This document shows positions 6,375 to 12,602 of a DNA stretch of 12,602 bases, one piece after another. The stretch's first letter is position 1. Every line of letters starts with the position of its first letter. Location of the stretch: NCBI GenBank assembly GCA_016763355.1, contig JAESTY010000212.1:1-12602 (forward strand), read 5' to 3'. Made by a program: the position numbers and the translations under genes. The notes under the pieces were generated by a model. The model made no database searches. It saw only the letters and a list, made by a program, of their open reading frames with translations, and was not told the DNA's origin. Source of the stretch: Immundisolibacteraceae bacterium (GTDB lineage: Bacteria; Pseudomonadota; Gammaproteobacteria; Immundisolibacterales; Immundisolibacteraceae).

Positions 6375-7822
6375 GTGATCGTCGGTTTGTTTTTCTTGAT
6401 ATCGAATCCACTGGCGGCTCCATTGCAGAGGATCGTATTACCGAAATTGGCCTGTTAACCGTTGATGACGGTGAGGTGACCCGGGAGTGGTCATCGCTGA
6501 TTAACCCGCAACGGAATATCCCTAGTTTTATTGCCGGTTATATCGGTATCACCGATGAGATGGTGGCCGATGCCCCCAAATTTGGTGACATAGCCGAGAG
6601 TCTGCAAGAGATGCTCAAGGGCCGTATTCTGGTGGCTCACAATGCCCGTTTTGACTATAGCTTCTTGCGTCATGAATTTCGGCTGGTAGATCGGTTTTAC
6701 CATTCGGAAGTGTTGTGCACAGTGAAGCTGTCGCGGCGACTCTTCCCGCATTTTAAGAAGCACAACCTGGATACCCTGATTGCTCGTCATAAACTGCCCT
6801 GTGAAGCCCGTCATCGAGCGTTTGGTGATGCCAAGGTGTTGTGGGACTTTATCCAGCTAGCTGCCACTGAGCAGGACGAACTGCAGGTTGATAAAGAGAT
6901 TAGCGGATTAGTTCAACCACTGGATGTGCCACCCGGTTTGTCGGTAGATGCTTTCGATGATCTGCCGGAAACCGCTGGGGTCTATCTGTTTTGGGATCAA
7001 CAAGATGCCGCCCTGTTGGTTGGCAAGGCGAAGAACATTCGTGCCAAGGTATTAGCCCAGCTGGCCGCTGGGTCAGGCAATCGTCGTGTCACTGAATTAC
7101 GGGAAGCGGTGGGTAAGGTCGAGTGGCTGGAAACCGTCGGTATTGTCGGCGCTGAATTGGAAGAGGGCCGCTTGGTTGATGAGTTACGCCCGCCGATGAA
7201 CTCCAGCCCGGCGGTATCAAATACCGAGACCAGTCAGTTGGTGACCGACGATCAGGGCCGTTTACAGATTCAATTTGTACCCGCTGAACACATCGCTGAG
7301 CAGCAACCCTGCTACGGACTATTTCGCAATCGTGATGATGCGCGAAAATCGATTCAGGCGGCCGTTAATAAGCAGCCTTTTTGTACGGTGAATTCCGGGT
7401 TCGATGGGCTGGTTTGTCCGGTGCATGGTACCGAACAAAGACTCGACAAAGACTCAGAGCTTCAAACTGATGCCGGAATTGAAACCAGTTCAGAAATTTG
7501 CCCTTCGTCTGATGATATTGAGTTGAGCAATACCCAGCTTGAAATGGCCTTAATCCGACTGAAGCAGCCTGACTGGCCTTTTGCCGGTCCGGCGGCATTG
7601 ACCGAACAGCAATCCTGGCCAGAACGCAAACGTGTTCATCTGTTTGATTGTTGGCAATACCTGGGTTTTGTCGAACAACCAGAAGCCGTGTTTGAAAAGC
7701 TTGAACAAGCCAGTTCCGCTGAGTTCGACCTGGGTATTTATCGGCTTCTTAAGCGACTCCTGGAAGTGCCTAAAACCGCCGCCGGATTTATTCCGGTGAA
7801 TGTTCAGGGAGAACAGCCGTGA
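6365..7822 (+). CDS. DEDDh 3'-5' exonuclease fused to a GIY-YIG (UvrC/Cho-like) domain
   Basis: This 485-residue protein has two nuclease folds. Residues 6-170 form a DnaQ-type exonuclease with the complete DEDDh set: Asp12 and Glu14 (FLDIEST), Asp97 (AHNARFD), His150 and Asp155 (HRAFGDA). Residues about 199-279 resemble the N-terminal endonuclease domain of UvrC/Cho: AGVYLF, then VGKAKNIRAKV, then GAELEEGRLV, then PPMN. In the second half, Tyr207 (first motif), Lys221 and Glu267 are retained, but the YIG tyrosine is Leu218 and the expected catalytic arginine is Lys228. After that comes YGLFRNRDDA (317-326) and a cysteine pair region (340-351), reminiscent of the post-GIY segment of the family; the last 130 residues are unassigned. 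Such fusions are known from other bacteria, such as the mycobacterial exonuclease/GIY-YIG protein. A role in nucleotide excision repair or RNA/DNA trimming is plausible but unproven. The gene overlaps tag by 10 bases and the aldehyde dehydrogenase by 4. Confidence 0.88.
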   Translation: MGLSDRRFVFLDIESTGGSIAEDRITEIGLLTVDDGEVTREWSSLINPQRNIPSFIAGYIGITDEMVADAPKFGDIAESLQEMLKGRILVAHNARFDYSFLRHEFRLVDRFYHSEVLCTVKLSRRLFPHFKKHNLDTLIARHKLPCEARHRAFGDAKVLWDFIQLAATEQDELQVDKEISGLVQPLDVPPGLSVDAFDDLPETAGVYLFWDQQDAALLVGKAKNIRAKVLAQLAAGSGNRRVTELREAVGKVEWLETVGIVGAELEEGRLVDELRPPMNSSPAVSNTETSQLVTDDQGRLQIQFVPAEHIAEQQPCYGLFRNRDDARKSIQAAVNKQPFCTVNSGFDGLVCPVHGTEQRLDKDSELQTDAGIETSSEICPSSDDIELSNTQLEMALIRLKQPDWPFAGPAALTEQQSWPERKRVHLFDCWQYLGFVEQPEAVFEKLEQASSAEFDLGIYRLLKRLLEVPKTAAGFIPVNVQGEQP

Positions 7823-9288
7823 AGCGTTACCAGCAATACATTGATGGCCAGTGGTGTGATCCACGCGGCGGCGAGTGGATTGAGACCATCAATCCATACA
7901 GTGGTGAAGTCTGGGCGCAGGTACCCCGGGGCAATAGTGACGATGGTGAAGCGGCGGTTAAAGCCGCAAGAACAGCCTTTCGTGAAGGCCCCTGGTCAAC
8001 CATGCACCCCCGCGAGCGTGGTGAACTGCTGCGCAAGCTGGGTGATCTGATCGCCGAAAACGCCGAGCAGCTGGCGGCGGTTGAGGTGCGTGATAACGGC
8101 AAGTTGATGGCCGAGATGCTCGGTCAGATGAATTACTTACCCCAGTGGTATTACTACTACGGTGGTCTGGCAGACAAAATCGAAGGCGCGGTATTGCCGA
8201 TCGATAAGCCAGACGTGATGACCTACACCCGCAATGAGCCGCTCGGTGTGGTGGTCGGTATTACGCCGTGGAACTCACCGCTGTTACTGGCAACCTGGAA
8301 ACTGGCGCCGGCCCTGGCGGCAGGAAATACCTTTATTTTAAAACCGTCGGAATTCACTTCCGCATCGGCGCTGGAATTGATGAAGCTGGTGGATCAGGCT
8401 GGGTTTCCACCGGGTGTGATCAACACAGTCACCGGCTATGGACATGAAGTGGGTGCGGCACTGGTCGAACATCGTCACGTTGCCAAAGTAGCTTTCACCG
8501 GCGGTGAAAGCGGTGGCAGGGTGATTTATCAGGCAGCGGCCGCCAACCTCAAACCGGTGTCCCTGGAGCTGGGCGGCAAGTCGCCGAATATCGTTTTTGC
8601 CGACGCCAACCTTGATGACGCCGTTAAAGGTGCGGTATCGGGTATTTTTGCCGCTAGTGGACAGACCTGTTTGGCTGGCTCTCGGCTGCTGGTTGAGCGC
8701 TCGATCCATGATGAATTTCTGGAAAAACTGGTGGCGTTTGCCAGCCAGGCCAAGTTAGGTGACCCAGCGGATGCGGCCACCCAGGTAGGGCCGGTGACCA
8801 CGCCGGGGCAGTATCAAAAAGTGCTCGACTATATTGAGATTGCTAAAGCCGAGGGAGCCCGTTGTGTATTGGGGGGCGGCGCTTCGGCAGCGATGGGTGG
8901 CCAATTTGTCGAACCAACTATTTTTGCCGATGTGAACAATCAGATGCGTATCGCCCAGGAGGAGGTGTTTGGTCCGGTGCTGTCGGTGATTCCGTTTGAG
9001 GGAGAAGAAGAAGCCATCGAGATCGCCAACGATATTCTTTATGGTTTGGCGGCGGGCATCTGGACCCAGAACATCCGCCGAGCGATCAAGGTCTCTAATG
9101 CCCTGGAAGCGGGCACTGTTTGGGTTAACACCTATCGAGCAGTGAGCGTAATGGCGCCCTTTGGCGGTTATAAGCTCAGCGGTATCGGTCGCGAGAATGG
9201 CATTGAGGCAATCAAGGCTTATCTGCAGACCAAAACCGTCTGGATCAGCACCGCCGAAGAGACACCAAATCCGTTTGTGATGCGTTAA
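7819..9288 (+). CDS. NAD(P)+-dependent aldehyde dehydrogenase family protein
   Basis: This 489-residue enzyme oxidizes an aldehyde to the carboxylic acid; the substrate cannot be read from the sequence. The ALDH fold is complete: TPWNSP (149-154, with oxyanion Asn152), KPSE (175-178) for cofactor binding, FTGGESGG (226-233) in the Rossmann turn where most members have FTGS, LELGGKSPNIVF with catalytic Glu250, SGQTCLAGSR with nucleophile Cys284, EEVFGPVL, and the C-terminal APFGGYKLSGIGRENG. Glu178 after KPS is compatible with NAD+ use. The start is a GTG overlapping the upstream stop (GTGA), with AGGGAG seven bases upstream. It resembles the betaine-, hydroxymuconate-semialdehyde- and general ALDH groups about equally to my eye, so no symbol is given. 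It is the last intact gene of the long operon. Confidence 0.92.
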   Translation: MKRYQQYIDGQWCDPRGGEWIETINPYSGEVWAQVPRGNSDDGEAAVKAARTAFREGPWSTMHPRERGELLRKLGDLIAENAEQLAAVEVRDNGKLMAEMLGQMNYLPQWYYYYGGLADKIEGAVLPIDKPDVMTYTRNEPLGVVVGITPWNSPLLLATWKLAPALAAGNTFILKPSEFTSASALELMKLVDQAGFPPGVINTVTGYGHEVGAALVEHRHVAKVAFTGGESGGRVIYQAAAANLKPVSLELGGKSPNIVFADANLDDAVKGAVSGIFAASGQTCLAGSRLLVERSIHDEFLEKLVAFASQAKLGDPADAATQVGPVTTPGQYQKVLDYIEIAKAEGARCVLGGGASAAMGGQFVEPTIFADVNNQMRIAQEEVFGPVLSVIPFEGEEEAIEIANDILYGLAAGIWTQNIRRAIKVSNALEAGTVWVNTYRAVSVMAPFGGYKLSGIGRENGIEAIKAYLQTKTVWISTAEETPNPFVMR

Positions 9289-9303
9289 TTATTAGGACAT
9301 GAA

Positions 9304-9744
9304 TTGATAGAAGTTGTTAACGAAAACAATCTGGACGAACTATTACCGCTGATTCGACGGTATCAGCAGTTTTAAAAAGTTGCCGAAATATCAGACGCGG
9401 AGAATGGAATTTTCTTTGCCCAATTTGGTGAGCAGAACCCGGCTGGCTGTCAGTTTTTAGTTCGGCACGAAACTAAGGTCGTTGGCTTTGCAACGGTGTT
9501 TTTTAGCTTCACCTCGACACTGGCCGCCAAGGTAGCGGTGCTTAATAACCTTTATACGGTGCCGGATATGCGTGGTAATGGGGTCGGTCGAGGGTTGATT
9601 GAACACTGCCGGCAATTCGCAGCTAGTCATGGCGCGCTCAGATTGTAATGGTTAACTGCACCCCAGAATGAAGCTGCGATAAAGCTATACGATTCGCTCA
9701 ATGCAGCGAAAAGCAGCTGGAAATTTTATGCCTACATTGTTTAG
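9304..9744 (+). pseudogene. GNAT-family N-acetyltransferase, broken by two in-frame TAA codons
   Basis: Read from a TTG with AGGA six bases upstream, one frame runs 146 codons with only two interruptions, TAA at 9373-9375 and TAA at 9646-9648, and no frameshift. The product shows a GNAT domain: an opening ELLPLIRRYQQF, the strand VVGFATVFFSF, the acetyl-CoA motif A as NNLYTVPDMRGNGVGRGLIE, and a final segment APQNEAAIKLYDSLNAAKSSW typical of the C-terminal helix and strand. The second stop replaces the residue before W in the usual RLxW strand (often Gln, so CAA to TAA is a one-base change); the first sits where a Tyr is common. Reading frame and motifs are otherwise preserved, so the loss is recent or these are sequence errors. 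The substrate is unknown. It follows the aldehyde dehydrogenase by 15 bases and was probably the last gene of that operon. Confidence 0.82.
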
Positions 9745-9801
9745 AACTGACTGAATTCATCCCTGGTTGAAAGACCGGGTTAAAGTACTTAGCCACAAAA
9801 A

Positions 9802-9826
9802 AGCCCACCAAAAGGTGGGCTTTTTT
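9802..9826. terminator. Bidirectional intrinsic terminator
   Basis: AGCCCACC (9802-9809) and GGTGGGCT (9814-9821) form a perfect 8-bp stem with loop AAAA, followed by a T run to 9826 on the plus strand. A run of A at 9797-9802 supplies the U tract for the minus strand. It lies between the plus-strand operon and the convergent minus-strand dioxygenase gene, so it can end both transcripts. Confidence 0.93.
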
Positions 9827-9848
9827 GTTCACGCTATGAAAGCAGCGA

Positions 9849-10751
9849 TTACAGTTCCAGGTCCATGCCGAAGCCGGTAGCTTCTGGTTGATGGCCATAG
9901 GTATCCTTAATGTAATATTCGCTCTGGTGGGTAGATTTGCGCGCACCAAAACCGTACTCAAACAACCAGCCTGATGGATTGCCGAAGTAGAACGAGAACA
10001 TCTGGTCGTTGGCGTGGGCGCCGAGCTGAATGGCCACCGGTGTGCCACTTTGGCGAACCAGGTCATGGGTGTTGCCCACATCATTCAGGTTATCAACTTC
10101 AATCATCAAATGATTGATGCGCTTGTCCATTGGGAAACCGAATGCCAGTGAGTGGTCACGGCCGTTGCAATGCAGGAACATCGGCTGGGCCAGGCCATCC
10201 GGCGCGCCAGGCATTGGCAGTTTGTATTCAACCGTGCCGCGCATACCAAATACTTTGGTGTAGAACTCGATGGCAGCCGGCGGATTAGGCTGACGCAGGA
10301 TCATGTGACCGATGCCTTCGCCTTCGGTGGTGAACTTGCCATGCGTCGGGCGGTTAGGATGGAACGGTGAGTGGGTATCGACCTGAGGGCCGTGATAGAC
10401 CTCAGTCGGGTTACCACCTGGATCGGTGAATTTAATCAGGTCGAGTACACGACGCTCCTGACATTCAGCCGGACTACCGACCGTGAACTCGGTGCCGTGG
10501 TCAGTGAGCTGCTGTTTCATTTCAGCCAGCTCCTGGGGACCGGCTACGCGCCAGCCGGAATAGATCAAATCGTCTTCACCGCTGTCATGAACCACGATGC
10601 GATGATGGTTGTAATCCATGCGCAGATAAAAGCGATCGCCTTCGCCTTCATCAACAACCTGCATGCCGACCACTTCGCCAGCGAATTTTTTCCAGGCTTC
10701 CATGTCTTTGACACCTATGCCCAGGTATCCAAGTTCGGTTACGTCTGCCAC
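9849..10751 (-). CDS. Type I extradiol ring-cleavage dioxygenase (BphC/HsaC-like, VOC superfamily)
   Basis: Enzymes of this family open catechol-type rings next to the two hydroxyls using Fe(II) and O2. The 300 residues form two glyoxalase-like (VOC) modules: an N-terminal one (about 1-125, starting ELGYLGIGVKDMEAW) and a C-terminal catalytic one (about 140-280). The 2-His-1-carboxylate iron ligands are visible: His149 in GEGIGHMIL, His214 in RINHLMIEV and Glu265 in GWLFEYGFG. Second-sphere residues His200 (DHSLAF), His246, Asp249 and Tyr255 (HANDQMFSFYF) are also kept, so the enzyme should be active. The substrate, whether biphenyldiol-, steroid-catechol- or other, cannot be decided. The start is a GTG with a full AAGGAG nine bases upstream (10761-10766). 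No other ring-degradation gene is in the window; the aldehyde dehydrogenase at 7819 is on the other strand, in another operon. Confidence 0.9.
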   Translation of the reverse strand: MADVTELGYLGIGVKDMEAWKKFAGEVVGMQVVDEGEGDRFYLRMDYNHHRIVVHDSGEDDLIYSGWRVAGPQELAEMKQQLTDHGTEFTVGSPAECQERRVLDLIKFTDPGGNPTEVYHGPQVDTHSPFHPNRPTHGKFTTEGEGIGHMILRQPNPPAAIEFYTKVFGMRGTVEYKLPMPGAPDGLAQPMFLHCNGRDHSLAFGFPMDKRINHLMIEVDNLNDVGNTHDLVRQSGTPVAIQLGAHANDQMFSFYFGNPSGWLFEYGFGARKSTHQSEYYIKDTYGHQPEATGFGMDLEL

Positions 10752-10879
10752 GGCAAGTTACTCCTTAATTAATGATAAAACTTCGATGTCGTGCGGGTAG
10801 ATAAGTTACTCAATTGTGGTGCTGCTGATGGTGATAATCGATCAGTAATCAGGCCCGCCGAGGGGCCATACCCTACCGA

Positions 10880-11848
10880 TCATTCGTTAACAGCGTCAAG
10901 TGATTTGTCTGCAGATGCGGTCGCCTCGGTGGACTGCTGGTTAGCGTCAGTGGATTGTTGGTCCCTTCTGCGGCCTCGCCAGCGTTCGTGTAGCCAGAGC
11001 CACTGTTCTGGATGTTGGCGGATTACCTTCGAAAAACGGTCGTTGACTTCAGTCAATATGGCGATGTTATCTGCTTCTTTATCGTCGGTGGGCTGATGGT
11101 TAATTGCCGGTTGAAACACCAGTCGGTGATGGTCTTTTTCTCTGACTGCATAGGCAGTGACTATCGGTGCGCCACTGCGCAAATGCATGGTGGCGATACC
11201 GTGGGCAGTCCAGGCCGGCTTGCCCATAAAATCAATCAGGTAATCATTAGAACGTCGATCAGCCACCAACATAAGTACGTCACCCTGGCCGAGGCCGTCG
11301 ATCATGATTTTAAAACCACCCGGAGGCAGCGGCGTATTAGTTGGGTGGATTCCAACAGCACCGAGTTCGCGGGCAAAATGGTCACGTACCGCGGGGATTG
11401 CTGAGGGTCGCATCAGCCCCCCAAATTTGTAACCACGGCTAATCACAGAACGGGCCAGTACGGTCCAGTTGCCCAGATGTGGCGATGCGACTATTACCCC
11501 TTTGCCCTGGGCGTGGGCAGCTTCCAAATGTTCAAAGCCTTCACATCGAGCCCAGTCGTCAAATTTAATGCCATGGCGTTCGGGGTGCCAGAACAGCTCG
11601 AAATAGATCGCCGACATAGCATCAAAGCTGGCCCGCGCAATCGACTTTCGCTGGCTGGCATCGAGTTCATCACCGAGTATCAACTCGAGGTTACTCAGGG
11701 CAATGGCTTTGCGCTTGCGCTGCAACAGGAAATTAACGCCTCCAAGCCAGCTGCCAACTCTGTAGAGCGCTTGTTGCGAACTCAGTGCTGCGCATAAACG
11801 ATTAAATGATTGCAGCAGGATGACAAGCACGGGGCCAATTAATTTCAT
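10880..11848 (-). CDS. LpxL/HtrB-type lysophospholipid (lipid A) acyltransferase-like protein
   Basis: The 322-residue protein belongs to the bacterial lipid A biosynthesis acyltransferase family, inner-membrane enzymes that move an acyl chain from acyl-ACP to lipid A precursors or related lipids. A hydrophobic N-terminus (residues 1-15) is followed by NLELILGDEL, GKGVIVASPHLGNW (115-128), GLMRPSAIPAVRDHF (144-158), MLVADRRSNDY (193-203), DFMGKPAWTAHGIATMHLRSGAPIV (206-230) and the closing HPEQWLWLHERWRGR (279-293), all in the family order. The catalytic HX4(D/E) motif is changed: His124 is followed by LGNW and then Thr129 where Glu is expected. Ornithine-lipid or other lipid substrates are alternatives. 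The last 30 residues are a polar tail with a 7-residue repeat. The ATG has no strong ribosome binding site. A 128-base gap separates it from the downstream dioxygenase gene. Confidence 0.87.
   Translation of the reverse strand: MKLIGPVLVILLQSFNRLCAALSSQQALYRVGSWLGGVNFLLQRKRKAIALSNLELILGDELDASQRKSIARASFDAMSAIYFELFWHPERHGIKFDDWARCEGFEHLEAAHAQGKGVIVASPHLGNWTVLARSVISRGYKFGGLMRPSAIPAVRDHFARELGAVGIHPTNTPLPPGGFKIMIDGLGQGDVLMLVADRRSNDYLIDFMGKPAWTAHGIATMHLRSGAPIVTAYAVREKDHHRLVFQPAINHQPTDDKEADNIAILTEVNDRFSKVIRQHPEQWLWLHERWRGRRRDQQSTDANQQSTEATASADKSLDAVNE
10926..10961. repeat. Imperfect 15-base direct repeat, period 21, in the acyltransferase 3' end
   Basis: TCGGTGGACTGCTGG (10926-10940) and TCAGTGGATTGTTGG (10947-10961) match at 12 of 15 positions and are offset by 21 bases, or seven codons. 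On the minus strand they encode the repeated QQST of DQQSTDANQQSTEA, a polar, probably disordered tail. This looks like a small in-frame tandem duplication that has since drifted. Confidence 0.6.
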
Positions 11849-12160
11849 TAAATGAACAGGTCTCTGTAAATTAACGAGTGATATTAAAGTTAATCATTCG
11901 AGTAGCAAAGCAGGATTCTATCAGCACCCATAGGCTATTGGCCTGAATCGCATCAGTTGGTTGTCGAAGATTAGGGCCTGCTAGCAACACCTGGTCAGCT
12001 TGAAGGCAGACAAACCTGCACAAATGGCCGGGTTATGTAGATAATGGTAACCGCCAGGCTCGTGGGTCTGGTTTTTTCAGGTTTGCTCTAGTTTTAATGG
12101 TAGTTTTAGTTAAGGTTTAGGCATGATTTCGAATGTTGCAACGAAGCAATGGGAGGTTCA
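11849..12160. other. Divergent intergenic region between the acyltransferase gene and glnK
   Basis: These 312 bases contain no open frame that I can support on either strand. The left side holds the acyltransferase promoter candidate. The right side becomes T-rich before glnK (12071-12120), with TTGCTC at 12083-12088 as a weak -35 but no good -10. GGGAGG at 12151-12156 is the glnK ribosome binding site. I found no clear NtrC palindrome or sigma-54 promoter, although glnK genes are often controlled that way. Confidence 0.6.
11881..11908 (-). promoter_or_regulatory. Candidate sigma-70 promoter for the acyltransferase gene, overlapped by an inverted repeat
   Basis: Reading the minus strand, TTGCTA (11908-11903) and TAATAT (11886-11881) are separated by 16 bases and lie about 33 bases before the acyltransferase ATG, giving a leader near 26 bases. 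CGAGTGAT (11875-11882) and ATCATTCG (11893-11900) are inverted copies with one mismatch that straddle the -10 and spacer, a typical operator position. No regulator can be named. Confidence 0.4.
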
Positions 12161-12499
12161 ATGAAACTGGTTACAGCAATTATCAAACCCTTTAAACAGG
12201 AAGATGTTCGTGAGGCCCTGAGTGGTATCGGAATCCAGGGCATGACGGTGACAGAGGTGCGTGGTTTTGGTCGTCAGAGAGGACACACAGAGGTTTATCG
12301 CGGCGCCGAATACGTGGTCTCGTTTTTGCCCAAGGTGAAAATTGAAGTCGGTTGCGAAGATGAGCGTGTTGATGCGGTGGTTGATGCGATTCGGGGCGCG
12401 GCAGATAGCGGTAAAATTGGTGACGGCAAAATTTTTGTGCAGTCGCTAGATCAGGTGATACGGATTCGCACCGGTGAAACCGGTACGGATGCACTGTAA
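12161..12499 (+). CDS. glnK: Nitrogen regulatory P-II protein, GlnK type
   Basis: P-II proteins are small trimeric sensors of 2-oxoglutarate, ATP/ADP and, through uridylylation, glutamine; GlnK usually gates the ammonium channel AmtB at the membrane. The 112 residues match the family length. They start MKLVTAIIKPFK as in E. coli GlnK (GlnB starts MKKIDAIIKPFK), contain GFGRQRGHTEVYRGAEY with the uridylylated Tyr51 on the T-loop, then FLPKVKIE, the B-loop GKIGDGKIFV and the C-loop VIRIRTGE. The frame is open four codons further upstream, but the ATG at 12161 has GGGAGG four bases before it and gives the conserved N-terminus. An amtB gene would be expected just beyond the window; none begins within the last 103 bases. 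Confidence 0.94.
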   Translation: MKLVTAIIKPFKQEDVREALSGIGIQGMTVTEVRGFGRQRGHTEVYRGAEYVVSFLPKVKIEVGCEDERVDAVVDAIRGAADSGKIGDGKIFVQSLDQVIRIRTGETGTDAL

Positions 12500-12502
12500 T
12501 AA

Positions 12503-12525
12503 AACCTGGCTATTTAGCCGTGGTT
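12503..12525 (+). terminator. Possible weak hairpin after glnK
   Basis: AACC-T-GGCT (12503-12511), loop ATTT, then AGCC-GT-GGTT (12516-12525) can fold into an interrupted 8-bp stem directly after the glnK stop. The following CTATTCTTG is not a real T tract, so this may be an mRNA-stabilizing or attenuating hairpin rather than a full terminator. Confidence 0.3.
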
Positions 12526-12602
12526 CTATTCTTGCCTTAGTTGATCGGGCGCTCAGGGTTGGTAATGACCATCGGAAAGACTTCAGCAAGATGAAGCGTT
12601 AA

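Noticed and set aside
8338..8709. Open minus-strand frame of 123 codons inside the aldehyde dehydrogenase
   Set aside because: It is an antisense shadow of a highly conserved coding region with no ribosome binding site or motif.
9373..9648. TAA codons in the GNAT frame as evidence of a reassigned genetic code
   Set aside because: Intact genes in the window use TAA as their stop (efp at 1766, the aldehyde dehydrogenase at 9288, glnK at 12499), so recoding is not credible.
9761..9782. Hairpin CCCTGGT / ACCGGGT after the GNAT relic
   Set aside because: It contains a wobble pair and has no T tract. The strong terminator 20 bases downstream explains termination better.
9698..10084. Open minus-strand frame of 128 codons overlapping the dioxygenase 3' end and the terminator
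   Set aside because: It runs across a strong terminator and in the wrong frame of a clearly conserved gene; no recognizable protein.
10851..10867. GGCCC/GGGCC hairpin between the acyltransferase and dioxygenase genes
   Set aside because: The stem is only five pairs and no T tract follows on the minus strand, so it is not called a terminator.
10371..11404. Plus-strand open frames (10371-10772, 10791-11096 and 11012-11404) opposite the dioxygenase and acyltransferase genes
   Set aside because: They are antisense to two well-supported genes; their translations show no family features.
12045..12059. GG-N10-GC arrangement (TGGTAA...AGGC) upstream of glnK, resembling sigma-54 promoter spacing
   Set aside because: The -12 box reads AGGC instead of TTGC and the -24 box matches only TGG. 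This spacing is frequent by chance.

Overview
The window looks like chromosomal DNA of a gammaproteobacterium of roughly even base composition. EF-P travels with both enzymes of its beta-lysylation pathway (EpmA and EpmB), which is characteristic of Gammaproteobacteria. The Tag, PntB, EF-P and GlnK proteins all align well with the E. coli versions as I remember them. Transhydrogenase is split into PntAA, PntAB and PntB, and an extradiol ring-cleavage dioxygenase is present; both suit an environmental, possibly marine, heterotroph. No database was searched, so the lineage is an inference. I see no mobile element, CRISPR array, rRNA or tRNA.

Layout. Positions 71-2722 hold the EF-P module: epmB on the minus strand, divergent from efp-epmA on the plus strand. 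Positions 2952-9288 hold one long plus-strand run, pntAA-pntAB-pntB-tag-(DEDDh exonuclease/GIY-YIG fusion)-aldehyde dehydrogenase. From pntAB onward every gene overlaps the next by 1 to 10 bases, so this is probably one translationally coupled transcript. Positions 9304-9744 hold a GNAT acetyltransferase relic with two in-frame TAA codons. A strong bidirectional hairpin terminator at 9802-9826 separates this run from two minus-strand genes, a type I extradiol dioxygenase and an LpxL/HtrB-type acyltransferase. A 312-base divergent intergenic region then leads to glnK near the right edge.

How the genes work together. EpmB makes beta-lysine, EpmA ligates it to the conserved EF-P lysine, and modified EF-P rescues ribosomes stalled at polyproline. 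In this copy epmB carries a one-base frameshift that separates the ORF from its last 30 codons, including the lysine expected to hold PLP. The pnt genes encode the membrane proton-translocating transhydrogenase that supplies NADPH. Two DNA-processing genes and an aldehyde dehydrogenase are coupled to its expression.

The main points for a second look are the epmB frameshift, the GNAT pseudogene, a GIY-YIG domain lacking two catalytic residues, an acyltransferase whose HX4E motif has Thr instead of the acid, and the mixed operon. I did not find a convincing new multi-gene system.
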